Source: Alkalibacterium subtropicum
GTDB taxonomy: Bacteria; Bacillota; Bacilli; Lactobacillales; Carnobacteriaceae_A
Length of the DNA: 64,000 nucleotides
Reading direction: 5' to 3'
Assembly: GCF_900112455.1 (NCBI RefSeq)
Contig: NZ_FOLT01000001.1
Location: 248,001 to 312,000 of the forward strand
Shown: positions 1-8,892 of the stretch, in pieces
How the letters are laid out: each line of letters starts with the position of its first letter
Numbering within the stretch: the first letter of the stretch is position 1
Translations under genes and position numbers: made by a program
The notes under the pieces: generated by a model
What the model saw: only the letters and a program-made list of their open reading frames with translations
Told to the model about the DNA's origin: nothing
The model's database searches: none

Positions 1-73
1 TGCCTTTATTATTCACATCCCTATGACTGATGAAGAATAAACAGCAGAGCGTCAGGCATGTGAATTTTAACAC

Positions 74-101
74 TTGACTCTTCCTGGTATTCCATTATAA
101 T
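74..101 (+). promoter_or_regulatory. Sigma-A-type promoter for the FMN riboswitch and ribU
   Basis: A TTGACT -35 (74-79) and a perfect TATAAT -10 (96-101) are separated by 16 bp. The predicted start lies just upstream of the riboswitch aptamer. Bases 1-73 hold no gene I can support. Confidence 0.7.
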
Positions 102-129
102 AAGTATTGAAAATAAAATATTTTGATTC

Positions 130-242
130 ATCTTCAGGGGCAGGGCGAAAATCCCTACCGGTGGTATAGTCCACGAGCGAGTAAAATTGCTGAACTGGTG
201 TAATTCCAGTACCGACAGTATAGTCTGGATAAAGAAGATGGA
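130..242 (+). promoter_or_regulatory. FMN riboswitch aptamer (RFN element)
   Basis: The conserved RFN blocks are present in order: a TCTTC...GAAGA closing stem (131-135 with 233-237), GGGGCAGGG near 137-145, CCCTACCGGTGG near 152-163, AGTCCACGAGC near 168-178 and the CCAGTACCGACAGTATAGTC region near 207-226. It senses flavin mononucleotide and in Firmicutes usually controls riboflavin synthesis or uptake. The next gene is the riboflavin transporter ribU, which fits an off-switch that stops uptake when FMN is plentiful. Confidence 0.95.
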
Positions 243-273
243 GCTTTTTGACTGAATATAAATCTGTCTACAG

Positions 274-316
274 CTCTGTTTGTCTCCTGAAATATGGAGA
301 CAAACAGAGTTTTTTG
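274..316 (+). terminator. Riboswitch-controlled intrinsic terminator
   Basis: A perfect 14-bp stem (274-287 with 296-309) with an 8-nt loop is followed by a run of six T. It sits between the FMN aptamer and ribU, so it is the likely expression platform: formed when FMN is bound, disrupted by an antiterminator when it is not. Confidence 0.85.
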
Positions 317-406
317 TTTTCTTCATTTTTCTGGAAGCAGCAGCGGGACAGTGGTATTCAGAGAAGTTCACCCTCAGTAGGATGAATCCTTTTAGGAGGA
401 TTTATT

Positions 407-1018
407 ATGTCAAACAGTAAGACGAAAAAATTAGTAGGTATCGCCGTGTTAGCATCATTAGCCTGGGTGATTTCTATGTTAGCTTTTCCGGTACTGCCGG
501 GTTCCCCCTTTTTAAAAGTGGATTTCAGTGATTTAGCTGTACTATTCGGCATGTATGTCTATGGACCTGCAGCCGGTATAACGATTGCGTTTATACGCTC
601 ACTCTTATCTTATGCACAAAAGGGTGGAGAGATGGGATTCCCTATCGGTGATACGGCAGCTTTTATCGCATCCGTGTCATTTACACTCCCGATCTATATG
701 ATCCTGGTAAAATACGGTTCATCCCTGAAAAATAAAATAGCAGGAATTTTCTCATCGACGTTATCCTTGACAGTCATGATGTCGGTGCTGAACTGGCTAG
801 TTATTGCACCTGCCTATATGGCTGTCATGGGATTCGATGTCGGTCCTATGCGTACGTATTTACTGTTAGCCGTGGTTCCCTTTAATCTGATCAAAGGTGT
901 ACTGGTGGGACTTGTCTTTTACGTCGCATTCAGTAAAATGAAACCTTGGCTGGATAAAACGAAGAAAAAATTCAAAAAAAAGCGAGCGCCTGGAATGGTC
1001 GCTAATGAAACACGTTAA
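407..1018 (+). CDS. ribU: Riboflavin ECF transporter S component RibU
   Basis: This 203-residue, very hydrophobic protein has about five or six membrane segments. It carries features typical of RibU: an early VDFSDLAVLFGMYVYGP stretch (about residues 44-60) and a following GG-MGFPIGDTAA stretch. RibU is the riboflavin-binding S component that docks on the shared EcfT/EcfA energising module to import riboflavin; no Ecf module genes are in this window. The basic lysine-rich tail is cytoplasmic. AGGAGGA at 394-400 sets the ATG at 407. The upstream FMN riboswitch independently supports flavin uptake as the role. It appears monocistronic, ending at a strong terminator. Confidence 0.93.
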   Translation: MSNSKTKKLVGIAVLASLAWVISMLAFPVLPGSPFLKVDFSDLAVLFGMYVYGPAAGITIAFIRSLLSYAQKGGEMGFPIGDTAAFIASVSFTLPIYMILVKYGSSLKNKIAGIFSSTLSLTVMMSVLNWLVIAPAYMAVMGFDVGPMRTYLLLAVVPFNLIKGVLVGLVFYVAFSKMKPWLDKTKKKFKKKRAPGMVANETR

Positions 1019-1040
1019 GCTGAATTGACCTTTATAAAAG

Positions 1041-1087
1041 CGAAGGACCTTATCTGGTAAAATCAAGATAGGGTCCTTCGTTTTTTT
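1041..1087 (+). terminator. Terminator after ribU
   Basis: CGAAGGACC (1041-1049) pairs with GGTCCTTCG (1072-1080), followed by seven T. Confidence 0.85.
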
Positions 1088-1132
1088 GTTTCGGCAAAAG
1101 CTATAATTCGTGCGAAGTGAACCATGATTTAA

Positions 1133-1141
1133 TGATATAAT
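1133..1141 (+). promoter_or_regulatory. Extended -10 promoter for the ypbB-recQ pair
   Basis: TGATATAAT is an extended -10 (TGn plus TATAAT). No good -35 is seen 17 bp upstream. Confidence 0.5.
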
Positions 1142-1181
1142 GGGGCTAATACACAAGTAGGAACAGGGAGGTGGAACACGA

Positions 1182-2234
1182 GTGAATGCTGATTTTTTTG
1201 CCGGATTCATAGTAAGTCTATTTAACGAAAAAACATCGGTGACGACTAAACAGCTAAGTCTGATTGCTGCTGGCAAGCGCACGCCCTCTGTTTTGTTCAA
1301 TGTTGAAAAAAACAATCTCTATACGCTGTTTGGTCTTTTCCCGGAGGTTTCTTTGAAGGGATGGGAGCGGGTCGGGCAGACTCTGTTAGACTACAGGCTA
1401 GTTAAGTCGACCGAAGACGCTCTGTCTCTGACGGAAAAAGGGTTTAAAGCCAGAGAATCATTTATCACTGATTTCCCGGTGAATAACGGACTTGAACAAC
1501 TGCGATACTCTACAACTAAGCCTCTCTACTGGAATCGTATGATTTTTACGACCCAAGTTTTTTCAGAGTACAGTTATAAGAATAAACAGTATGTTCCTTA
1601 CCTCTCATCACTAGAAGATCAGCGTAACATGAAAAAGTGGCTGGTGGAACAGGGGAGGCCAATGGATGAGCTGGCTCAAGAATGGTTTAGGGAACTGAAA
1701 GCCTTGTTTCAGTCGTTGCCGGCAAAGGAAGCAGATTTTATCGCTGGGCATTTTTCCGGTCATCATGTCAGTGGCAGTACCAGCCGCCAGCTCCAAGAAC
1801 GCTACGGATTAAGCAAAGAACACTATACTGTTTTTATTGATCAGCTCAGCTACAAGATAGTTCAGCATGATAATAAGCGGTTCCCTCTGCTTTTATCTCT
1901 CTGGAACAGGACGCATCTGGATTGTGATGAAGGATTGAGTCACAGTGCAAGATTATCCAGACGAATGCTTGAAAGAGGAAAAGGGATAGATGAAGTTGCC
2001 GTGGAAAGAAAGTTGAAAGCCAATACGATCAGAGAACACATCCTTGAATGTGTTCTGATCACCGATTGGCCGCATTTTAAGCAGTATATCCGGCCTGATC
2101 ATTATACTGCCTGTCATACTTTAATTGGAGCAGATCCGGCAGTAAGCTATGCTGAAGCAAAAAATGAAATCACTGATCTAGATTTCTTTACTTTTCGTTT
2201 GATTGAAATAGAAAGGATGCGACGTCATGGATGA
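1182..2234 (+). CDS. YpbB-like protein with C-terminal helix-turn-helix, partner gene of recQ
   Basis: This 350-residue protein has no catalytic motif that I recognise. Its C-terminal third contains a helix-turn-helix-like segment (GKGIDEVAVERKLKANTIREH, about residues 267-287) like the HTH found at the C-terminus of some RecQ proteins and in Bacillus YpbB. The position just before recQ matches the ypbB-recQ order of Bacillus and many Lactobacillales. The GTG start at 1182 is chosen from GGGAGGTGG at 1166-1174. The gene overlaps recQ by 8 bp, so the two are probably translationally coupled. A role assisting RecQ is inference from context; the biochemical function is unknown to me. Confidence 0.75.
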   Translation: MNADFFAGFIVSLFNEKTSVTTKQLSLIAAGKRTPSVLFNVEKNNLYTLFGLFPEVSLKGWERVGQTLLDYRLVKSTEDALSLTEKGFKARESFITDFPVNNGLEQLRYSTTKPLYWNRMIFTTQVFSEYSYKNKQYVPYLSSLEDQRNMKKWLVEQGRPMDELAQEWFRELKALFQSLPAKEADFIAGHFSGHHVSGSTSRQLQERYGLSKEHYTVFIDQLSYKIVQHDNKRFPLLLSLWNRTHLDCDEGLSHSARLSRRMLERGKGIDEVAVERKLKANTIREHILECVLITDWPHFKQYIRPDHYTACHTLIGADPAVSYAEAKNEITDLDFFTFRLIEIERMRRHG

Positions 2235-3687
2235 CTTACTTGAAAAACAGATGTATGACATGCTCGAATCCAAGTTCGGTTTTTCTTCGTTCAGACCTGG
2301 CCAGAAAGAGGCGATCAAAGCAGCCCTGACTGGAAGAGATTCGCTTGTGATGCTGCCAACAGGCACTGGGAAATCCCTCTGTTATCAGCTGCCGTCATAT
2401 TTCATGACCGGTGCTACTCTTATAGTGTCTCCCCTGCTTTCTCTGATGGAAGATCAAGTCGAAACGATGAAAAAGAATGGGGAAAAGTCGGTCGTTGCTC
2501 TCAACAGTTTTATGTCTCAGAAAGAAAAAAAGCTGGTCATGAATTCATTAAATACCTATAAATTTATTTTCATGTCCCCGGAAATGCTGCAGCAGGAAAG
2601 AGTTCTGACCCGATTGAAGCAGGTGTCTATTTCACTGCTTGTGGTGGATGAAGCCCACTGTATTTCCCAGTGGGGAATGGATTTCCGCCCTGATTATTTG
2701 AGACTTGGAGATTTGAAAAACCAGCTGTCCAGCCCTTTGACGATGGCTTTGACAGCGACTGCAGTGGAAGCCGTCAGACAGGAGATCATCCGAAATTTAA
2801 ATTTGAATGGAGATGTCAAAGAGGTGATCTATTCCGTCAATCGTCCGACAATACAGTTAAGGGTTGAACAATGTGTGGGAGATAAAGACAGCAAGCTCTT
2901 TCATGCGATCAACACATTCGGACGATCAGGTATCATCTACTTCTCCAGTAAAAAAATCGCTGATAAGGTCGCAACACGCATACGGGAAACAACTGGTTTT
3001 AGTGCTGAAAGCTATCACAGTGACATTGAAGCAAAAGACAAGAAAAAAATCCAGGCGCAATTTCTGACGAATGAACTGGATATCATCTGTGCAACGAGTG
3101 CCTTCGGGATGGGGATCGACAAGCCGGATATCCGTTATGTGATCCATTATCATATGCCCGCAAACCCCGAAATGTATCTGCAGGAAATCGGACGTGCCAG
3201 CCGTGACCAACAAGGCGGGATCGCGCTGCTCTTATATGAGGCAGGAGATGAACATCTTCAGAACAGGTTGCAGGAAGAATCCTTGCCGGAGGAAGAAGAA
3301 CTGAGGTATGCTTACAGACATCCAAAAGCCCTGGAAGCGTTGAAGGATGACAGCAAATCCAGACTTGCCCGTTACTTTGTCAGCCGGAAAACAGCAATCA
3401 ATGAGGCGCTGGAACGCATCGAAGAACGAAAACGGTATAAAAAGCAGCAGCTGAGAATAATGGTTCAGTATGCATCCACAGAAAGTTGCAAACGGGAAAT
3501 GCTTTTGAACTATTTTAACGAAGAGCTGCAAGAGCGACAGAACGCCTGTTGTTCGAGTTGTGAATCGAAATTACCCCTACCGTACAATAAGCAGCGGGCT
3601 CCTATCCATAAGAAACTGGAGGGGGAACAGACTTGGGAAGTGATTTTGAACAAATTATTTAATTTTAATTTGCAGCCTAAAAAGTAG
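2227..3687 (+). CDS. recQ: RecQ-family ATP-dependent DNA helicase
   Basis: Superfamily 2 helicase of 486 residues. Visible motifs include FRPGQKEAI (the RecQ motif 0 region), Walker A TGTGKSLCYQLP (about residues 40-51), DEAHCISQWG, ALTATA, YHSD, and the motif VI region QEIGRASRDQ. Downstream, an ESC...LLNYF...CCSSC pattern matches the RecQ zinc-binding subdomain. There is no room for an HRDC domain, so this is the short RecS-like form rather than the full-length E. coli type. RecQ helicases unwind 3'-tailed DNA in recombinational repair and fork restart. The start overlaps the end of the ypbB-like gene, suggesting coupled expression. Confidence 0.93.
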   Translation: MDDLLEKQMYDMLESKFGFSSFRPGQKEAIKAALTGRDSLVMLPTGTGKSLCYQLPSYFMTGATLIVSPLLSLMEDQVETMKKNGEKSVVALNSFMSQKEKKLVMNSLNTYKFIFMSPEMLQQERVLTRLKQVSISLLVVDEAHCISQWGMDFRPDYLRLGDLKNQLSSPLTMALTATAVEAVRQEIIRNLNLNGDVKEVIYSVNRPTIQLRVEQCVGDKDSKLFHAINTFGRSGIIYFSSKKIADKVATRIRETTGFSAESYHSDIEAKDKKKIQAQFLTNELDIICATSAFGMGIDKPDIRYVIHYHMPANPEMYLQEIGRASRDQQGGIALLLYEAGDEHLQNRLQEESLPEEEELRYAYRHPKALEALKDDSKSRLARYFVSRKTAINEALERIEERKRYKKQQLRIMVQYASTESCKREMLLNYFNEELQERQNACCSSCESKLPLPYNKQRAPIHKKLEGEQTWEVILNKLFNFNLQPKK

Positions 3688-3696
3688 CCGTATCTA

Positions 3697-3705
3697 TGCT
3701 ATAAT
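3697..3705 (+). promoter_or_regulatory. Extended -10 promoter before the LysM gene
   Basis: TGCTATAAT, a TGn-extended perfect -10, lies 31 bp before the ATG at 3737. No convincing -35. Confidence 0.5.
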
Positions 3706-3736
3706 AAATATCGAATCGTATGAGAGGAGTCACATT

Positions 3737-4471
3737 ATGGGGAAAAAAGATCGTCGATCCATGGAAGAGCTTTGGTCAAAACGCTTTGACGAAGAAACTG
3801 AAATGAATCAGGAAGAGCCGCTGTCAAGAAAAGCTAAACGCGAAAGAGAAAAAGGTATTTCTCCTATATTAACTGTTACCCTGATATTTATGGCATTACT
3901 TATCATTCTGCCGACGTCTGCGTATCTCTGGTGGTCAAGCAGAGACGGCTTGTCGGAAGAACCGGCAAGTCCTTCAGTCGAGCAGGTGGCTGAAAACAGT
4001 CAGGATGAAGAAACAGCAGATGCACAAGATGCTGGAGAGAGAAATAACGAAGGAACAGAATCCGACGGTAATTTTTCTGCAGATTCAGCATCAGAGGAAA
4101 CAGCAGATGCTGATAATGAATCCGGTGAAACATCGGGTGAAACCGCCTCTGGAACGGAGGACGCCTCAGCTGCTGAAACAGTTACAGATGAAAGTGGTAT
4201 AGAAGCTGACGCCGAAGAAAACATACAGGAACAGGAACAGGCAAACGGCAATGAAGCATCCAATACAGAAAACAGTGCTGAAACAGCTTCTGAATCAGCT
4301 GTCGACCCAGCGTCAGAACCCGTACAAGATGCCGACTACTATACTGTTGAAGCTGGAGACAACATGTACCGTATTGCACTTAATCATGGTATGAGCACTC
4401 AGGAATTGATGCAGCTGAATGGTGTTCAGGATGAAACAGTGTATGTAGGACAAAAACTGCGCGTTAACTAA
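3737..4471 (+). CDS. Membrane-anchored LysM-domain protein (YpbE-like)
   Basis: The protein has 244 residues in four parts: a charged cytoplasmic N-terminus of about 45 residues, one membrane segment (ILTVTLIFMALLIILPTSAY, about 48-67), a long low-complexity stretch rich in Glu, Ala, Ser and Thr (about 75-195), and a C-terminal LysM domain that starts YYTVEAGDNMYRIA and ends VYVGQKLRVN. LysM binds N-acetylglucosamine-containing wall polymers, so the protein probably anchors in the membrane and reaches across to peptidoglycan. The position between recQ and cmk parallels Bacillus ypbE. No enzymatic domain is present; the cellular role is not known to me. Confidence 0.85.
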   Translation: MGKKDRRSMEELWSKRFDEETEMNQEEPLSRKAKREREKGISPILTVTLIFMALLIILPTSAYLWWSSRDGLSEEPASPSVEQVAENSQDEETADAQDAGERNNEGTESDGNFSADSASEETADADNESGETSGETASGTEDASAAETVTDESGIEADAEENIQEQEQANGNEASNTENSAETASESAVDPASEPVQDADYYTVEAGDNMYRIALNHGMSTQELMQLNGVQDETVYVGQKLRVN

Positions 4472-4495
4472 TTAGATAATGAAAGTGTGGATAAA

Positions 4496-5167
4496 ATGGA
4501 AAATAAATCATTAACCATTGCTATAGACGGACCGGCTTCATCAGGCAAAAGTACAGTAGCTAAACGGATCGCTGCTGACTTAGGTCTGATTTATGTGGAC
4601 ACAGGTGCGATGTATCGTGCATTGACATTTGAAGCGTTGAAAAACAATGTGAATATAAAGGACCAGAATGCTCTGGTCGACTTGCTGGATAAAACAGTGA
4701 TCACGTTTGAACCGGATGAGAAAGGCCAGTCTGTATTTTCAAACGGCGTGGATGTCACGTATGACATTAGAGATAATAACGTCACCAACACGGTCTCAGT
4801 CGTTGCCGCACACTCCAAAGTCCGACACTTGATGGTCAAACGTCAGCAGGACATGGCTCAGGATAACGGGGTCGTTATGGATGGCCGCGATATCGGCACA
4901 GTGGTATTGCCGAATGCCGACCTGAAAATTTTTTTAGTGGCCAGTGTCAAGGAACGTGCTGAACGCCGTCACAAAGAAAACAAGGAAAAAGGGATATTTT
5001 CTGATCTTGATCAATTGAAGAAAGACATTGCTGAAAGAGATTATAAAGACTCCACGCGCGACTCGTCTCCTTTGAAGCAGGCAGCTGATGCTGTCAGGAT
5101 CGATACGACAAAAATGACGATCGAAGAAGTGGTCAATACAATAAAAAGTCTGATAAAAAAAGCTTGA
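4496..5167 (+). CDS. cmk: Cytidylate kinase
   Basis: Phosphorylates CMP and dCMP with ATP, supplying CDP/dCDP for nucleic acid and phospholipid precursors. The N-terminus has the P-loop GPASSGKST, followed by [11 protein letters not shown] and the [12 protein letters not shown] block typical of Cmk. Length is 223 residues from ATG 4496, matching the family. An in-frame GTG at 4487 would add three residues, but the GAAAG at 4481-4485 is better spaced for the ATG. It precedes an S1-domain protein gene, the usual cmk-rpsA arrangement. Confidence 0.95.
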   Translation: MENKSLTIAIDGPASSGKSTVAKRIAADLGLIYVDTGAMYRALTFEALKNNVNIKDQNALVDLLDKTVITFEPDEKGQSVFSNGVDVTYDIRDNNVTNTVSVVAAHSKVRHLMVKRQQDMAQDNGVVMDGRDIGTVVLPNADLKIFLVASVKERAERRHKENKEKGIFSDLDQLKKDIAERDYKDSTRDSSPLKQAADAVRIDTTKMTIEEVVNTIKSLIKKA

Positions 5168-5200
5168 TTTTAAGGATTTGCACAAGATAGTATGTTTTAG

Positions 5201-5229
5201 TGGAAATTATTTTATATATTCGGTACAAT
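5201..5229 (+). promoter_or_regulatory. Promoter before the S1-domain protein gene
   Basis: TGGAAA (5201-5206) and TACAAT (5224-5229) are separated by 17 bp. Confidence 0.5.
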
Positions 5230-5268
5230 TAAAGATGTAGGAATTATTGGTTTTGGGAGGCAAATATT

Positions 5269-6678
5269 ATGACAGAAGAAAATAGAAACGAAGTAGAGAA
5301 CACAGAGGTGACAGAAGAGGAAGCAGTCGAAACTGCAAATGAGCAGGTACAGGTGAATACACCTGGCGACACCTCTCCGCAAGATGTCATGGCTGAAAAT
5401 GAAGAAGCAGACGTTCAGCCTGCAGTTGAAACGGATAATGCTGCATCTGAATCAATGTCAGACGTGATGAACGCTGTTGACGATATCACTCCTGGTGATC
5501 TTGTCAAAGGTGAAGTCCTGACTATTGATAAGGATAAGCAGGTCATTGTCGGTTTAGAAGGTGGACAGGAAGGTGTTATTCCACCGCGTGAGCTGGCAAC
5601 TGAACGTTTTGATCATCCTTCTGATGTTGTCTCTATTGGAGATACAATTGATGTAGTTGTTTTAAGAGATGTTAAAGATAAAGAACAAGGCAGCTTCATT
5701 TTATCTAAAAAACGCGTCGACCAGCGTAAAGTCTGGGAAGAGCTTCAGCAGAAATACGATAACGATGAAATCATCGAAGCAACGGTTTCACGTGTCGTTA
5801 AGGGCGGTCTGACCGTTGATTTAGGCGTAAGAGGTTTCGTACCCGCTTCACAGATCGATACGCACTTTGTCAGTGACTTGAATCAGTTTGAAGGCAACAC
5901 CTATAACTTCAAGATCATTGAAATCGATCCTAAAGAACGCCAGCTCATTCTTTCCCGTAAAGTCCTTCTTGAAAAAGAGCAGGCTGCCGAAAGAGAAGAA
6001 GCTCTTGAGAATCTTGAAGAAGGGTCAGTTGTCGAAGGTGAAGTGGTTCGCCTGACTAATTTCGGTGCTTTCGTAAATGTCGGAGGCGTTGACGGCCTGG
6101 TTCACATTTCTGAAATCGCTCATGAGCGTATCGATTCCCCTAAAGATAAATTATCTAAAGGCGATAAGGTAAACGTTAAGGTGCTTAAAGTAGATAAAGA
6201 ACAGGAACGTGTTTCACTATCTATTAAAGAAACGTTACCTGGACCTTGGGACAATCTTGAAGAAGAAATGCCGGCAGGTACAGTAACTAAAGGAACGGTC
6301 AAGCGTGTCACAGATTTTGGTGCGTTCGTTGAAGTTAAACCGGGAGTTGAAGGTCTTGTTCACATTTCTGAAATGGCACACAAACATGTGGAAACCCCAC
6401 ATGAGGTGGTAGCTAAAGATGAAGAGATAGAAGTGAAGGTCTTGAGTGTCAATCCTGAAGAAGAACGTATTTCTCTAAGTATCAAAGCGCTGGAAGAAAA
6501 TACGGAAGAACCAGCAGAAACTAAAAAACCAAAAGAAACGTCAAATAAACAGGCAAAAAATAAACCTGAAATCAAGCAGCCATCATTGCGTGATGACGAA
6601 GACGAAGGTGCATTCACATTAGGTGATCAGATCGGCGATCAGCTTTCAGGCTTCGTGGCTGATGATGACGAAGAGTAA
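5269..6678 (+). CDS. rpsA: Ribosomal protein S1 homologue with four S1 domains
   Basis: The 469-residue protein has a strongly acidic N-terminal extension of about 70 residues, then four S1 RNA-binding domains beginning near residues 77, 161, 246 and 331. The last two carry the classic GAFV(N/E)V and GLVHISE(I/M)AH motifs. A charged tail of about 65 residues follows. It corresponds to the short Firmicute S1 (YpfD type) rather than the six-domain E. coli S1. It probably binds mRNA at or near the ribosome, although an essential S1 role is not established in all Firmicutes. GGGAGG at 5255-5260 fixes the start. Confidence 0.9.
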   Translation: MTEENRNEVENTEVTEEEAVETANEQVQVNTPGDTSPQDVMAENEEADVQPAVETDNAASESMSDVMNAVDDITPGDLVKGEVLTIDKDKQVIVGLEGGQEGVIPPRELATERFDHPSDVVSIGDTIDVVVLRDVKDKEQGSFILSKKRVDQRKVWEELQQKYDNDEIIEATVSRVVKGGLTVDLGVRGFVPASQIDTHFVSDLNQFEGNTYNFKIIEIDPKERQLILSRKVLLEKEQAAEREEALENLEEGSVVEGEVVRLTNFGAFVNVGGVDGLVHISEIAHERIDSPKDKLSKGDKVNVKVLKVDKEQERVSLSIKETLPGPWDNLEEEMPAGTVTKGTVKRVTDFGAFVEVKPGVEGLVHISEMAHKHVETPHEVVAKDEEIEVKVLSVNPEEERISLSIKALEENTEEPAETKKPKETSNKQAKNKPEIKQPSLRDDEDEGAFTLGDQIGDQLSGFVADDDEE

Positions 6679-6702
6679 TAAATAAAAGGGTATATTTTAC
6701 CG

Positions 6703-6754
6703 CACCCAACTGTATTTAGGTATGATGCCTAGTTCAGTTGGGTGTCCTGTTTTT
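6703..6754 (+). terminator. Terminator after rpsA
   Basis: CACCCAACTG (6703-6712) pairs with CAGTTGGGTG (6735-6744), followed by TCCTGTTTTT. Confidence 0.8.
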
Positions 6755-6793
6755 ACTGAGTATTTAAGAATTGAGAAAGAAGGTGTTTGAGTA

Positions 6794-8104
6794 GTGAAAC
6801 CAACTGTAGCAATCGTAGGTAGACCAAATGTAGGGAAATCTACGATTTTTAACCGCGTTGTAGGGGAACGGATATCTATCGTAGAAGATACCTCCGGCGT
6901 AACGAGAGATCGGATTTATGCCGATGCCGAATGGCTCGGTCGCGACTTTGCTTTAATAGACACTGGCGGCATCACTTTGGAAGACGAGCCGCTGAACGTC
7001 GAAATCAGACAGCAGGCACAAATCGCCATAGAAGAAGCTGATGTGATCATCATGATGACAAGCGTTAAAGAAGGCGTCACATATGAAGACCAGCAGATTG
7101 CGCCGATCTTATTTAAGTCAGGCAAACCTGTCATTCTGGCAGTCAATAAAGCAGATAATCCTGAACTGAGAAACGATGTGTACGAGTTTTATTCTTTAGG
7201 CCTTGGAGATCCGTATCCCATATCAGGGTCTCATGGTCTGGGACTTGGAGATGTTCTGGATGAAGTCATCAAGCACTTCCCGACTGACAATGAAAGTGAT
7301 TACGATGAATCAACGATCAAGTTCAGTGTGATCGGACGTCCGAATGTAGGAAAATCAAGTCTGGTCAATGCCATAATCGGTGAGGAACGTGTGATCGTTT
7401 CCAACATTGCAGGAACGACACGTGAAGCTGTCGACACACGTTTTCAGACTAAAGAAGGCCGGGACTTTGTTGTCATAGATACTGCCGGAATGCGTAAAAA
7501 AGGCAAGATCTATGAAACGACTGAAAAGTACAGCGTTTTAAGAGCCCTTAGAGCCATTGAACGTTCCGATGTCGTCTTATGTGTCATCAATGCCGAAGAA
7601 GGTATCAGAGAGCAGGATAAGCGTGTATTCGGCTACGCACACGAAGCCGGTAAAGGGATCATACTTGTTGTGAATAAATGGGATACCGTTGAAAAAGAAA
7701 CAAATACCATGAAAGAATTCGAACAGGATGTCAGAGATGAATTCCAGTATCTCAGTTATGCACCCATCGTGTTTGTTTCCGCACTGACGAAGAAACGTCT
7801 GCATTTGTTGCCTGAACGAATCGAAGAAGTATTCATGAACCGGAATCTGCGTATACAGTCATCGATCCTCAACGATGTGGTAATGGACGCTGTAGCGACC
7901 AATCCGACACCGACAGATAAAGGCCGACGTCTGAAAATCTACTATACGACACAGGTGTCTGTGTCACCGCCTACATTCATTATTTTCGTCAATGATCCGG
8001 ATCTGCTCCATTTCTCCTATGCACGCTTCCTGGAAAACAGATTCAGAGATACGTTTAATTTTGAAGGAACACCCATTCGGATCATTCCTCGCAGACGAAA
8101 ATAG
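6794..8104 (+). CDS. der: Ribosome biogenesis GTPase Der (EngA)
   Basis: The protein has 436 residues with two tandem GTPase domains, the hallmark of Der. The first has G1 GRPNVGKST near residue 9, G3 DTGG and G4 NKAD. The second has GRPNVGKSS near residue 182, DTAG and NKWD. A C-terminal KH-like domain ends in basic IRIIPRRRK. It acts in 50S subunit assembly. The start is GTG at 6794, with GAAAGAAGG about ten bases upstream. The gene stands alone between a terminator and the hup promoter region. Confidence 0.97.
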   Translation: MKPTVAIVGRPNVGKSTIFNRVVGERISIVEDTSGVTRDRIYADAEWLGRDFALIDTGGITLEDEPLNVEIRQQAQIAIEEADVIIMMTSVKEGVTYEDQQIAPILFKSGKPVILAVNKADNPELRNDVYEFYSLGLGDPYPISGSHGLGLGDVLDEVIKHFPTDNESDYDESTIKFSVIGRPNVGKSSLVNAIIGEERVIVSNIAGTTREAVDTRFQTKEGRDFVVIDTAGMRKKGKIYETTEKYSVLRALRAIERSDVVLCVINAEEGIREQDKRVFGYAHEAGKGIILVVNKWDTVEKETNTMKEFEQDVRDEFQYLSYAPIVFVSALTKKRLHLLPERIEEVFMNRNLRIQSSILNDVVMDAVATNPTPTDKGRRLKIYYTTQVSVSPPTFIIFVNDPDLLHFSYARFLENRFRDTFNFEGTPIRIIPRRRK

Positions 8105-8184
8105 AAAGAATAGAAAATCCTTAAAAGTCAACTATATTTTCTTCTGTAATTTAGCTATAATTTTAAGAGAATGGGATAAAAGCA

Positions 8185-8213
8185 TTGCAGTATCAAGGAT
8201 TCTATGGTATCTT
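8185..8213 (+). promoter_or_regulatory. Promoter upstream of hup
   Basis: TTGCAG (8185-8190) and TATCTT (8208-8213) are separated by 17 bp, giving a leader of about 120 nt before hup. The rest of 8105-8343 shows no gene. Confidence 0.45.
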
Positions 8214-8343
8214 TTTAAATGAAATGTCATAACAGACTATTTCACCCAAGTGCATTTTTTATAAAAGAGAGTGCAGTAAGATCGCACGTTAATTCATTAA
8301 ATTGGCATGCATCGATCTTCTTTTGAGGAGGTGAAAGATAACG

Positions 8344-8622
8344 ATGGCAAATAAAGCAGAATTAATCGAAAAAGTAGCATCTTCAGCTGACCTTACTAAA
8401 AAGGATGCAACAGCTGCAGTAGAAGCAGTTTTCGAATCAATCAAAGATACATTAGCTGACGGTGAAAAAGTACAAATCATTGGTTTTGGTAACTTTGAAG
8501 TACGCGACCGCGCAGCACGTAAAGGACGTAATCCTCAAACTGGGGAAGAAATCCAGATCCCTGCAACTAAAGTTCCAGCATTCAAAGCTGGTAAAGCTTT
8601 AAAAGATGCAGTTAAATCATAA
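8344..8622 (+). CDS. hup: DNA-binding protein HU
   Basis: Histone-like nucleoid protein, 92 residues, full length for HU. The sequence shows the [13 protein letters not shown]-terminus, the hydrophobic dimer core, [21 protein letters not shown] covering the start of the DNA-binding beta arm, and [12 protein letters not shown] at the C-terminus. It binds and bends DNA without sequence specificity as a dimer. A strong GAGGAGGTGA (8324-8333) precedes the ATG, fitting an abundant protein. It is monocistronic, with its own promoter and a strong terminator. Confidence 0.97.
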   Translation: MANKAELIEKVASSADLTKKDATAAVEAVFESIKDTLADGEKVQIIGFGNFEVRDRAARKGRNPQTGEEIQIPATKVPAFKAGKALKDAVKS

Positions 8623-8642
8623 AAGTACCATACTTTTTAATT

Positions 8643-8672
8643 GTCGAGATCAGCTGATCTCGACTTTTTTTT
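8643..8672 (+). terminator. Terminator after hup
   Basis: GTCGAGATCA (8643-8652) pairs directly with TGATCTCGAC (8655-8664), followed by eight T. Confidence 0.9.
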
Positions 8673-8815
8673 GTATAAAATCACAGGTGCAGTGCATGTG
8701 TTTTCAAGGTCATGTAAACGGTAGACGAGGAAAGATGGTCGAGGCTCAGACTTATGAGGCATTTGTCGGTGTTACTCAGTGAATTCTAAGGGACTTTTTT
8801 TAAAAGAGAAATTAA

Positions 8816-8844
8816 TTGACAATTAAATAAGATGTACGTAGTCT
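8816..8844 (+). promoter_or_regulatory. Probable promoter of the first glnA
   Basis: TTGACA (8816-8821) and TAGTCT (8839-8844) are 17 bp apart. I see no TGTNAN7TNACA site of the GlnR/TnrA type in the upstream region, and no glnR gene. Confidence 0.5.
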
Positions 8845-8892
8845 TAATATTGAAGAAGATCAAACACTATCTGAAAGGATGATGAATGGACA

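Noticed and set aside
866-1315. A 149-codon minus-strand frame over ribU and its downstream region
   Set aside because: It is a shadow of ribU and of the ypbB-like gene, crosses the ribU terminator and has no family resemblance.
8672-8892. GlnR/TnrA operator upstream of the first glnA
   Set aside because: No TGTNAN7TNACA match found by eye in this region or before the second glnA.
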